From Syntrophaceae bacterium UBA1411 (GTDB taxonomy: Bacteria > Desulfobacterota > Syntrophia > Syntrophales > Smithellaceae): a stretch of DNA of 33,956 bases. Numbering within the stretch: the first letter of the stretch is position 1; each line of letters starts with the position of its first letter. The notes under the pieces were generated by a model that did no database searches, was not told the origin of the DNA, and saw only the letters and a list, made by a program, of their open reading frames with translations. This document shows positions 1 to 6,748 of the stretch, piece by piece. Both the position numbers and the translations under genes were made by a program. Location: assembly GCA_002304995.1 (NCBI GenBank), contig DBPV01000069.1, forward strand, positions 11,284 to 45,239, read 5' to 3'.

Positions 1-23
1 CTAACCAGCTGAGCTACACCGCC
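1..23 (-). tRNA. tRNA, 5' end only (runs off the window)
   Basis: Read on the minus strand, bases 23 to 1 give the acceptor 5' strand followed by GTGTAGCTCAGCTGGTTAG, the standard tRNA D-arm with the conserved TAGCTCAG and GGTT elements. Only the acceptor and D-arm half lies inside the window, so there is no anticodon and the isotype cannot be read. The 5' sequence resembles bacterial elongator tRNA-Met, but this is a guess. A good minus-strand promoter lies about 75 bases upstream. Confidence 0.85.
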
Positions 24-105
24 TTTATGGGAAAATTTTGTTTCCCCCGATTTCAATCTTGTGGGGCGACCGCGCCGGTTTTGCTTTTGGCGACGTCGCC
101 CGGAC

Positions 106-134
106 GCTATACCGAAGAGCGGAGCGTTTGTCAA
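106..134 (-). promoter_or_regulatory. Sigma-70-type promoter for the tRNA
   Basis: On the minus strand there is a perfect TTGACA (129-134), a 17-base spacer and TATAGC (106-111). A GC-rich stretch follows at the expected start region, as in the discriminator of stable-RNA promoters. Transcription should start near base 99 and run into the tRNA at base 23. The promoter sits just beyond the stop codon of the neighbouring minus-strand gene. Confidence 0.65.
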
Positions 135-137
135 TAG

Positions 138-1862
138 CTATTGCGGCATGTCCAGCTCATAGACGACAATAACGCTCCGGTCGGTCAACGCCGCGCCGGT
201 GGATTGTACGAGCGCGAGGACGATTTCCGGCCGGCCGTCGTTGTCGATATCCTTGAAACAGTAATCGGCGACATAGCCGTTGATTTTTTTGGTTCGCCAG
301 TTTTCCGCCATTCCGAGCCCGTCCCATTCCAGGTTGTAAATTTCACTGGACGTGAAAAGCTTGAGATTTTTAAAGATCCGTCCCACGGCGGACAAATTCT
401 TGACAATGATGAGCTCTTTCTTGCCGTCTTTGTTGGTGTCGAAGGTCAGGATGCGCAAATTGGCAAAGGCGCTCGTCTCCAGATTGGCGTCGCTGGGCTT
501 CTGCTTGTCGATATTGGCAATGTAATTGTTGCTGCCGCCGTAAGTCGTATCGCTTCTCCAGATCAGCTCATCCGGCGAGAAACCGAAGGAGAGGATCCGG
601 GTCATCGGTTTATGCGTGGGCGTGATAATGCAGAGATAATCCAGCTCGTCGAGTGCAATGATTTTTTCGCTGGCGCCGGCGCCGAGCGAATCCATGGTCA
701 GGCCGTACACCGACAATCCCAGGGGAATTTTCATTTTATCGGCGGATACGTAAGCGCCGTTTCGCCACACGATCTCATAAATCTGTGTCTCGAATACCTT
801 GTCCATGCCGTACGTCTGCCCCAGCAACAGCGGCATGTCCGGCGTCGTATCGATTACGCGCAGAAAATACCGGATGTCCGAGGCAATGGTTTTGTAGTCC
901 CCGTCTTTATATTCCAGGACAAAAGACACCAGCAGCCGGTCGTTGAGGGCTGTGACGAGGATTTCCGGAATGCCGTTTTTATTGATGTCCGCCACATCGA
1001 CGGAAATGTAGTTCAGGTAGGCCCCGCCTTTGATGGTCTTGAGCAGTTTCATGTTTTCCTGCTCTTTCAGATAGATAAAGACGTTGTTCTTGTCGATCAC
1101 CACCACTTCGTTTTTGCCGTCTTTGTTGACGTCGCCGATCGCCATTCCTTTGAATTCCGTTTTCACCATTTGACTCATCCAGAAGCCCCGGCGCTTCACG
1201 GGATCTGTGGAGTCGATGAATTCCGGATTGATCATGGAGGTGAGCGTCCCTTTGCGGCCGCCTTTCTTCATTCCGGCAATGATCTGGGCCTCGCGGGAGA
1301 TGCCGGGCGCGGGCGGAGGAGCCACCGCCGGAGTTGCGGGCGGCGCGCCGACGACGGACGGAACGGAGGCAGGGGCGGCGGCCGGCGCCGTTCCGAGAAT
1401 GTGCGTGACGATGCGCTGGGAAAAGTCATTGATTTTCGGAATCACTTCGTCGAGCGTCTGGGACTGGGAGAAGATGCCGACATCCGATTTCCCCCCCGAG
1501 ATGTCGATCAGTTTGCCGTCAATGCTGATACTCGATCCGATTTTGGTGATGCTGCCCCAGACGACATAATCGGATTTCAACTGCTGGCCGATTTTGTGTG
1601 CGTCCGACAGGTTCAGTTCCTTGGCCCCTGATTTTTTTACAATGTCCTGAACGACCTCCGCGCCGGTTACTTCGATTTTGTCAGGCACGGCGATCCGGCT
1701 GGTCAGCATTTGTCCGACCCCCTGACGGACATAGTCCATGTTTTCCGCGCTGTGTATTGAGAAGGGCAATACCGTTACCGTGTACTTTTCCTTGGTCCAG
1801 GCCGTGAGAGCCGTAAGCAACACCGCGAGCAGACAAACGAACAGCAAAAAACTTTTCTTCAT
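138..1862 (-). CDS. Exported FG-GAP/VCBS repeat protein with N-terminal TolB/FlgO-like domain
   Basis: The protein has 574 residues. Residues 1-22 form a signal peptide (MKKS, then a hydrophobic stretch), so it is probably periplasmic or surface-exposed. Residues about 27-155 (VTVLPF, later DYVVWGSITKIG) resemble the alpha/beta domain of TolB-N, CsgG and FlgO-like proteins. A Pro/Ala-rich linker at about 158-190 follows. The C-terminal 340 residues carry FG-GAP/VCBS-type repeats with calcium-binding loops of the form D-x-N-x-D-G: DVNKDGKNE, DINKNGIPE, DTNKDGKKE and DIDNDGRPE. The ATG at 1862 has GGGAGA upstream. A possible promoter lies in the 91-base gap to the upstream hemolysin III gene. 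The architecture suggests a beta-propeller surface or periplasmic protein; the specific function is unknown. Confidence 0.8.
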   Translation of the reverse strand: MKKSFLLFVCLLAVLLTALTAWTKEKYTVTVLPFSIHSAENMDYVRQGVGQMLTSRIAVPDKIEVTGAEVVQDIVKKSGAKELNLSDAHKIGQQLKSDYVVWGSITKIGSSISIDGKLIDISGGKSDVGIFSQSQTLDEVIPKINDFSQRIVTHILGTAPAAAPASVPSVVGAPPATPAVAPPPAPGISREAQIIAGMKKGGRKGTLTSMINPEFIDSTDPVKRRGFWMSQMVKTEFKGMAIGDVNKDGKNEVVVIDKNNVFIYLKEQENMKLLKTIKGGAYLNYISVDVADINKNGIPEILVTALNDRLLVSFVLEYKDGDYKTIASDIRYFLRVIDTTPDMPLLLGQTYGMDKVFETQIYEIVWRNGAYVSADKMKIPLGLSVYGLTMDSLGAGASEKIIALDELDYLCIITPTHKPMTRILSFGFSPDELIWRSDTTYGGSNNYIANIDKQKPSDANLETSAFANLRILTFDTNKDGKKELIIVKNLSAVGRIFKNLKLFTSSEIYNLEWDGLGMAENWRTKKINGYVADYCFKDIDNDGRPEIVLALVQSTGAALTDRSVIVVYELDMPQ

Positions 1863-1903
1863 TTTGTTCTCCCGTTTAAAGTCTTATCGTTACTGAGAGG
1901 GGT

Positions 1904-1932
1904 TTTCTAGCATTTAAAAAACGATTATTCAA
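1904..1932 (-). promoter_or_regulatory. Possible promoter of the FG-GAP repeat gene
   Basis: The minus strand shows TTGAAT (1927-1932), a 17-base spacer and TAGAAA (1904-1909), about 40 bases before the ATG at 1862. Both boxes are imperfect, so the call is tentative. Confidence 0.35.
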
Positions 1933-1953
1933 GGCGTTTTGATTCCCCCGTCC

Positions 1954-2604
1954 CTATGCCGGAAGGACGTAGAACAAAACGGCGAAGAAATGACAGATGC
2001 TGCCGGCCAGAACAAACAAATGCCAGATGGCATGATTGAAGGGCAGTTTTTTCCACGCATAAAAAATGACTCCCAGAGAATAGGCCAGGCCCCCCGCCAC
2101 CAGAAAAATCAAGCCGCCCGCAGGCAGGGCTGCCATAAGCGGTTTAATGGCCAGAATAATGATCCACCCCATAAGAACGTAAGCGATTGTGGAGACGATC
2201 TTAAAGCGGTGGATGAAGAAAAGCTTGAAAAGCACCCCCAGCAGAGCCAAAAACCAGATGACGCCAAAAAGAGTCCATCCGAGCGCGCCGCGCAGCGTGA
2301 CCAGCAGGAAAGGCGTGTAGGTTCCCGCAATCAGCAGGTAGATACAGCAATGATCGAAGATTTTGAGAATCCTTTTTACCCGGGGGTAAGGAATGCCGTG
2401 GTAAAGCGTCGAAGCGGTGTACAAGAGAATCAGCGTCACTCCGAAAATCGCGCAGCTCACGACGTGAACGGCGCTGCCGGAAAGACTGGCAAACACAACC
2501 ATGAGGACCAGAGCGGCGATGCTCAATAATATGCCCGCCCCGTGTGTGACGCTGTTGATGATTTCTTCGATAAAGCTGTAGGAGGACTCCTGCGTACCGA
2601 CCAT
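1954..2604 (-). CDS. Hemolysin III family (PAQR-like) membrane protein
   Basis: This 216-residue protein has seven predicted hydrophobic segments and the usual length of the bacterial HlyIII/YqfA family. Family motifs are visible: EEIINSVTHGAG at residues about 13-24, STLYHG near 65-70, FDHCCIYLLIAGTYTPF near 84-100, and the C-terminal HAIWHLFVLAGSICHF with the His residues that bind metal in PAQR proteins. It should be an inner-membrane protein. The family is named for hemolysis by one Bacillus member, but its general role is poorly defined. ATG 2604 is preceded by a short AAGG and by a good promoter. The FG-GAP gene follows on the same strand. Confidence 0.88.
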   Translation of the reverse strand: MVGTQESSYSFIEEIINSVTHGAGILLSIAALVLMVVFASLSGSAVHVVSCAIFGVTLILLYTASTLYHGIPYPRVKRILKIFDHCCIYLLIAGTYTPFLLVTLRGALGWTLFGVIWFLALLGVLFKLFFIHRFKIVSTIAYVLMGWIIILAIKPLMAALPAGGLIFLVAGGLAYSLGVIFYAWKKLPFNHAIWHLFVLAGSICHFFAVLFYVLPA

Positions 2605-2627
2605 AAGCGAACCTTCATTTTTTGATT

Positions 2628-2656
2628 TTCATACGTGCAGAATCCTCGTTTGTCAA
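2628..2656 (-). promoter_or_regulatory. Promoter of the hemolysin III-family gene
   Basis: The minus strand shows a perfect TTGACA (2651-2656), a 17-base spacer and TATGAA (2628-2633). This gives a short untranslated leader of about 17 bases before ATG 2604. It is divergent from the promoter at 2700-2728. Confidence 0.6.
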
Positions 2657-2699
2657 CCGTTTCGTTTGGAAAAACACGATTGTAACTGCGGACTTTTTC

Positions 2700-2728
2700 T
2701 TGACAACCCGACGGGATGCGGATAAAAA
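2700..2728 (+). promoter_or_regulatory. Promoter of the ACT-protein/fhs operon
   Basis: A perfect TTGACA (2700-2705), 17 bases, then TAAAAA (2723-2728). A strong Shine-Dalgarno AAGGGGA (2750-2756) follows 8 bases before ATG 2765. Confidence 0.6.
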
Positions 2729-2764
2729 CCGGAAAAACGACGCAGCAGCAAGGGGAGTCGGACC

Positions 2765-3304
2765 ATGAGATCGTACGTTGTTGTTTCCACCATGGGGCAG
2801 GACCGTCCCGGCCTGGCCAGGGAAATCACGGAATTTTTTACGGCGCGCGGCATCAATATCGAGCGTTCCCGCGGCTGCGTCCTGGGCAATGAATTCGGCA
2901 TGATCATTCTGACGTCGGGAAAAACGGAGGACATCGAACGCCTGATCGGCGATCTGGACAGCCTGCGCGCAAAAACGAAGCTGGATATCCACGTCCGAAA
3001 AACCAAAGCGCCCGGCCATCGCGATGTCGCGCCTTCCATCCCCTACAAACTCATCGCCATCTCCATTGATCATCCGGGCATCATCCACCAGATCTGCAAG
3101 GCCCTGCAGAGCCGAAAGGTCAACATCGACGACATTTCCACCAACGTGGACAACAATCCGGTCACCGGCGCCAACACCTTCCAGATGGTCTGCCGCTTTT
3201 CCCTGCCGCCGGCCGTGAAAATTTTCGACCTGAAAAACGATTTCAACCGCATCAGCGACGAATACAACATCGATATCCGTTTTGACGCCATCCTCAACAA
3301 ATAA
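2765..3304 (+). CDS. Tandem ACT-domain regulatory protein (GcvR-like)
   Basis: The protein has 179 residues and consists almost entirely of two ACT domains. The first is at residues about 3-80 (VVSTMGQDRPGLAREITEFF, a typical ACT opening). The second is at about 95-175 (LIAISIDHPGIIHQICKAL). The order and length match the GcvR family, which in E. coli modulates the glycine cleavage regulator GcvA; no GcvA partner is visible here. ACT domains usually bind amino acids. The stop is four bases before the start of fhs, so the two should be co-translated. This points to sensing of an amino acid tied to one-carbon metabolism, glycine or serine being natural candidates by inference. Confidence 0.82.
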   Translation: MRSYVVVSTMGQDRPGLAREITEFFTARGINIERSRGCVLGNEFGMIILTSGKTEDIERLIGDLDSLRAKTKLDIHVRKTKAPGHRDVAPSIPYKLIAISIDHPGIIHQICKALQSRKVNIDDISTNVDNNPVTGANTFQMVCRFSLPPAVKIFDLKNDFNRISDEYNIDIRFDAILNK

Positions 3305-3308
3305 CGCC

Positions 3309-4979
3309 ATGCCGAAAAGCAAAACACTGAGCCGGGAAATCCATCTGAAGCCGATCGTCGACATTGCCGCCTTGGTCGGCCTGGGCGAGGACGATCTGGA
3401 ACTTTACGGACGTTACAAGGCCAAAGTGCGTCTGGAGGCGATCCAAAAACGCGAAAGGCGCAAAAACAGCGCTCTCATCCTGGTTTCGGCCATGACCCCG
3501 ACGCCGGCCGGTGAAGGAAAGACCACCGTGTCCATCGGACTGGCGCAGGCGCTGGCCCGGATCGGCAAGTCCGTCATGGCGGCGCTGCGCGAACCCTCGC
3601 TGGGGCCGGTTTTCGGCCTCAAGGGCGGCGCGACGGGAGGAGGGCTTTCCCGCGTTCATCCGGCGGACGACATCAATCTGCATTTCACCAACGACTTTCC
3701 GGCGGTGGAAAGCGCGCACAACCTGCTGTCGGCCGTGCTGGACAATTCTGTCTTCCACGGCAATCCGCTGAACATCGATCCCCGCAAAGTGACCTGGCGA
3801 CGCGTCCTGGACATGAACGACCGTTCGCTGCGGGACATCGTCATCGGCCTGGGCGGAACCGCCAACGGCGTGCCCCGGGAAACCGGATTCGACATCGTTC
3901 CGTCGAGCGAGATCATGGCCATCCTCTGCCTGTCGCGGTCTTATGAAGAGCTCAAAGAAAAGATCCGCCGCACGCTGGTCGGCTTCACGTACGACGACCG
4001 GCCGGTCGTCGCCGGCGATCTGCGCGTGGAGGGCGCCATGGCCGCGCTTCTGAAATACGCGCTGTGGCCCAATCTGGCGCAGACCACCGAGGGCGTGCCG
4101 GCCGTCATTCACGGCGGGCCCTTCGCCAACATCGCCCAGGGCACCAACAGCATCATTGGAACGGACCTGGCGCTCAGGCTGGCGGATTATGTCGTCACCG
4201 AGGCGGGTTTCGGCTTTGATCTGGGCGCGGAAAAGTATTTCGACATCGTCGCCCCTTACGGCGGATTGAATCCGCGGATCGTCGTGCTGGTCGCCACCGT
4301 CCGGGCCCTGAAATACCACGCCGGCATACTCCGGGAGGCGCTGGAGCGTCCCAATCCGCGCGCGGCCGTCCTGGGCATGGCCAATCTGCGCAAGCATTAT
4401 GAAAACATCGACAAATTTCAGGTGCCCTGCATCATTGCGCTCAACCGTTTCCCGTCGGATTCGGAAGAAGAAATCCGCGCAGTCGTGAAGGCGGCGGAAG
4501 ACCAGGGAATGAACATCGCTCCCGTGGACATTTTCCGGCTGGGCGGTGCAGGCGGCGTCGATCTGGCCGGGAAAACGGTAGAGCTGATCGCCCGGGCTCC
4601 GGGGAAATTCAAACCCCTCTATGACTGGAAGCTGCCGGTGGAGGATAAAATCTTCAAGGTAGCCAGTGAAATTTACGGCGCCGTCTCGATCGACTACCGG
4701 CCGCAGGCCAGACGGCATCTCGACCTCATCCGCAAAACCGGCTACGACAAACTGCCGGTCTGCATCGCCAAAACCCAGCAGTCGCTGTCCGACAATCCCG
4801 GCCTCCTGGGGCTGCCCAGCGATTTTATCGTCACCGTGCGTGAGATCAAAATCGCCTCCGGCGCGGGATTTCTGATTCCCATCACGGGCGAGATCCTCCG
4901 GATGCCCGGTCTTTCCAGGACGCCGGCGGCCCTGAATATCGACATTGACGACGCCGGACGCATCACCGGCATCGGCTGA
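3309..4979 (+). CDS. fhs: Formate-tetrahydrofolate ligase
   Basis: It catalyses formate + THF + ATP to 10-formyl-THF, the entry of formate into the one-carbon pool and the Wood-Ljungdahl methyl branch. From ATG 3309 it has 556 residues, the normal family length. Family motifs are the P-loop TPTPAGEGKTT at 63-73, then REPSLGPVFGLKGGATGGG, and DDINLHFTNDFPAVESAHNLL. The C-terminus (NIDIDDAGRITGIG) is intact. An in-frame ATG at 3282 lies inside the preceding gene and adds nine unconserved residues. I prefer 3309, four bases after the ACT-gene stop, although neither start has a clear Shine-Dalgarno, which fits translational coupling. A cytosolic enzyme expected in acetogens and syntrophs. Confidence 0.96.
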   Translation: MPKSKTLSREIHLKPIVDIAALVGLGEDDLELYGRYKAKVRLEAIQKRERRKNSALILVSAMTPTPAGEGKTTVSIGLAQALARIGKSVMAALREPSLGPVFGLKGGATGGGLSRVHPADDINLHFTNDFPAVESAHNLLSAVLDNSVFHGNPLNIDPRKVTWRRVLDMNDRSLRDIVIGLGGTANGVPRETGFDIVPSSEIMAILCLSRSYEELKEKIRRTLVGFTYDDRPVVAGDLRVEGAMAALLKYALWPNLAQTTEGVPAVIHGGPFANIAQGTNSIIGTDLALRLADYVVTEAGFGFDLGAEKYFDIVAPYGGLNPRIVVLVATVRALKYHAGILREALERPNPRAAVLGMANLRKHYENIDKFQVPCIIALNRFPSDSEEEIRAVVKAAEDQGMNIAPVDIFRLGGAGGVDLAGKTVELIARAPGKFKPLYDWKLPVEDKIFKVASEIYGAVSIDYRPQARRHLDLIRKTGYDKLPVCIAKTQQSLSDNPGLLGLPSDFIVTVREIKIASGAGFLIPITGEILRMPGLSRTPAALNIDIDDAGRITGIG

Positions 4980-4999
4980 ACGCCGGCTTTGATAATTTC

Positions 5000-5029
5000 T
5001 TGACAGCTTTTTTTCCTTTCATGTATGAT
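5000..5029 (+). promoter_or_regulatory. Promoter of citrate synthase
   Basis: TTGACA (5000-5005), 18 bases, TATGAT (5024-5029). Transcription should start near 5036, leaving a leader of about 145 bases before gltA. The leader holds two short hairpins: GTTGG/CCAAC (5048-5060) and AGTGCC/GGCACT (5122-5138). Confidence 0.65.
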
Positions 5030-5179
5030 GTTTGCAGATAAGGTGATGTTGGAAACCAACCCTCAAAAAGGCTGTTGCAGAGAAACTCCATCTCTTAATC
5101 ATACTTATTTCAGGCGTGCGGAGTGCCTTCAGGGCACTGAAAGTTAACTTGTAAATTTGAAACACAAAGAGGTACCCAC

Positions 5180-6472
5180 TTGCATATGGACAAAGCAGTA
5201 TTGACATACGACACCCTGACACACGAAATGCCGATCATCGAAGGAAGCGAAGGGGAAAAAGCCGTCGATATCTCCAAGCTGAGACAGGCCACCGGCCTCA
5301 TCACGCTGGATGTCGGCTATCAAAACACCGGCTCCTGCACCTCCACGATCACCTTTATCGACGGCGACCGCGGGATTTTGCGCTACCGGGGCATCCCCAT
5401 CGAAGAGCTGGCGGAAAAGGCCAGCTTTTCCGAGGTCGCCTACCTGCTGATTTACGGCAATCTCCCGAATCGTGAGGAACAGCAGGCCTTCTCGCAGCGC
5501 CTGACGCAGAATTCCATGATTCATGAAGAGATGCTGCGGTTCTTTGACGGATTTCCGCCGACCGCCCATCCCATGGCCATTCTGGCCACCATGGTGAACT
5601 CCATGTCCGTCTACTACACGGACTATTACACGGAGGATTTTCAGGCCGATACCTTCGATCTCATGGCCGCCTCGCTGATTTCCAGAATCCGCACCATAGC
5701 GGCGTATTCGTATAAACACAGCATCGGTCAGCCGCATGTTTATCCCAAGCGCGATTTGAAGTATGCGTCCAATTTTCTTTACATGATGTTCGACTCCCCG
5801 GTCAATCCGTACATTCCGGACCCGGATATCGAAAGAGCCCTTTCCACGCTGCTCATCCTGCATGCCGATCACGAGCAGAACTGCAGCACGTCCACCGTGC
5901 GGCTGGTGGGCAGCAGCATGGCCAATCTGTACGCGTCGATCTGCGCGGGTATCTGCGCGCTGTGGGGACCGCTGCACGGCGGCGCCAATCAGAAGGTGAT
6001 TGAGATGCTCGAAGAGATCAACAGAAACAAACTCTCCATTCAAAGCTGCATTGAATCGGCCAAGGACAAGACCAGCAAGTTCCGCCTGTTCGGTTTCGGA
6101 CACCGGGTTTACAAGAATTACGATCCGCGGGCCAAGATTCTGAAAAAGTACTGCGAAACCATCTTCAGGAAAAATAATTACCAGGATCCGCTCATCAACA
6201 TCGCCATGGAGCTTGAAGACGCGGCGCTCAAAGACGACTTCTTTGTCGACCGGAAGCTCTATCCCAACGTCGATTTTTACAGCGGCATTCTGTACCGGAT
6301 GATCGGCATTCCGACCAACATGTTCACGGTCATGTTCGCCATCGGCAGGCTTCCGGGAATGATCGCCCAGTGGAAGGAAATGCACGATACCGACCCGCTG
6401 AAAATCGGACGTCCGCGCCAGATCTACATGGGCAACACTCTGCGGCATTACGCTCCCATGGAAGAGCGCTAG
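5180..6472 (+). CDS. gltA: Citrate synthase
   Basis: It condenses oxaloacetate with acetyl-CoA to citrate. The 430-residue length and sequence fit Si-type citrate synthases. The first catalytic His is in PLHGGANQ near residue 265 and the second in FGFGHRVYKNYDPRA near 308, followed by VDFYSGILYRMIGIP in the C-terminal active-site region. The start is uncertain. TTG 5180 is 7 bases after AGAGG (5168-5172), whereas ATG 5186 is 13 bases away, so spacing favours TTG. The gene stands alone behind its own promoter. The stop codon lies in a 14-base perfect palindrome (6464-6477), too short and without a T tract to be called a terminator. Sequence alone does not settle whether it serves an oxidative or a biosynthetic half-cycle. 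Confidence 0.95.
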   Translation: MHMDKAVLTYDTLTHEMPIIEGSEGEKAVDISKLRQATGLITLDVGYQNTGSCTSTITFIDGDRGILRYRGIPIEELAEKASFSEVAYLLIYGNLPNREEQQAFSQRLTQNSMIHEEMLRFFDGFPPTAHPMAILATMVNSMSVYYTDYYTEDFQADTFDLMAASLISRIRTIAAYSYKHSIGQPHVYPKRDLKYASNFLYMMFDSPVNPYIPDPDIERALSTLLILHADHEQNCSTSTVRLVGSSMANLYASICAGICALWGPLHGGANQKVIEMLEEINRNKLSIQSCIESAKDKTSKFRLFGFGHRVYKNYDPRAKILKKYCETIFRKNNYQDPLINIAMELEDAALKDDFFVDRKLYPNVDFYSGILYRMIGIPTNMFTVMFAIGRLPGMIAQWKEMHDTDPLKIGRPRQIYMGNTLRHYAPMEER

Positions 6473-6513
6473 CGCTCCGGAGGCAACCGCAGGGGAAAGA
6501 AAAAATATTTTTC

Positions 6514-6543
6514 TTGACTTTTCGGGGCGATTCGCTTTATAGA
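6514..6543 (+). promoter_or_regulatory. Promoter of the Phe-attenuated transporter operon
   Basis: TTGACT (6514-6519), 18 bases, TATAGA (6538-6543). Transcription should start near 6550, just upstream of the leader peptide's Shine-Dalgarno GAGGAAGGA (6555-6563). Confidence 0.6.
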
Positions 6544-6565
6544 GCGGCCCACATGAGGAAGGATC

Positions 6566-6658
6566 ATGATTAAAAAACACACAACGAACCAGGCAGCTTT
6601 CTTTTTCTTTTACTTTTTTAGCTTTAACGGCTTCAAGGTCTGCCTGGACGTGTCATGA
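6566..6658 (+). CDS. Phenylalanine-rich leader peptide of a transcription attenuator
   Basis: The ORF encodes 30 residues from ATG 6566 to TGA 6656-6658, with the strong Shine-Dalgarno AGGAAGGA just upstream. The peptide opens MIKKHTTNQAA and continues FFFFYFFSF at residues 12-20: seven Phe and one Tyr in nine codons, with another Phe at 23. This is the pattern of known leader peptides such as pheL and pheM of E. coli, which sense charged tRNA-Phe. It is followed by an antiterminator/terminator pair at 6589-6718 and then livK. Ribosomes should stall on the Phe run when charged tRNA-Phe is low. It is too short for most gene callers. I am not aware of this leader being described for a Liv-type operon. 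Confidence 0.88.
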   Translation: MIKKHTTNQAAFFFFYFFSFNGFKVCLDVS

Positions 6659-6718
6659 CCGATTTTGCAAGGGGAATGAAACCGTGGGCAGATGAAAATC
6701 TGCCCACGGTTTTTTTTT
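6589..6718 (+). promoter_or_regulatory. Phe-dependent transcription attenuator (segments 1-4)
   Basis: Four segments can be read. Segment 1, CCAGGCAG (6589-6596), is perfectly complementary to segment 2, CTGCCTGG (6640-6647). Segment 2 region 6638-6646 can also pair with segment 3 (6685-6693): six Watson-Crick pairs (TCTGCC with GGCAGA) flanked by three G-U pairs. Segment 3 (6681-6693) pairs perfectly over 13 bp with segment 4 (6698-6710). A ribosome stalled on the Phe codons from 6599 masks segment 1, so 2:3 forms and transcription continues. A ribosome reaching the stop at 6656 masks segment 2, so the 3:4 terminator forms. Without translation 1:2 forms and 3:4 terminates. This is the trp/phe attenuation logic. 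Confidence 0.85.
6681..6718 (+). terminator. Intrinsic terminator of the Phe attenuator
   Basis: A perfect 13-bp stem (6681-6693 with 6698-6710) closed by a GAAA loop and followed directly by eight T residues (6711-6718). Two further A-T pairs can extend the base. It ends about 30 bases before the livK start. Confidence 0.93.
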
Positions 6719-6748
6719 GTTTTAACTTTAACAAAAGGGGGACGGACG

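Noticed and set aside
1..140. tRNA as an integration site for a mobile element
   Set aside because: No integrase, direct repeat or composition shift is visible next to it, and the tRNA 3' end, where att sites lie, is outside the window.
141..1631. 496-residue plus-strand frame opposite the FG-GAP gene
   Set aside because: It is a shadow frame in GC-rich DNA: His/Asp/Gly/Arg-rich composition, no domain, and the opposite strand has a signal peptide and clear repeats.
6464..6477. Perfect palindrome at the gltA stop codon as a terminator
   Set aside because: The longest stem is 5 bp with a 4-base loop and no T run follows. It may be chance.
5144..6580. 478-residue minus-strand frame opposite gltA
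   Set aside because: The plus-strand product is unmistakable citrate synthase; the opposite frame has no recognisable domain or ribosome site.
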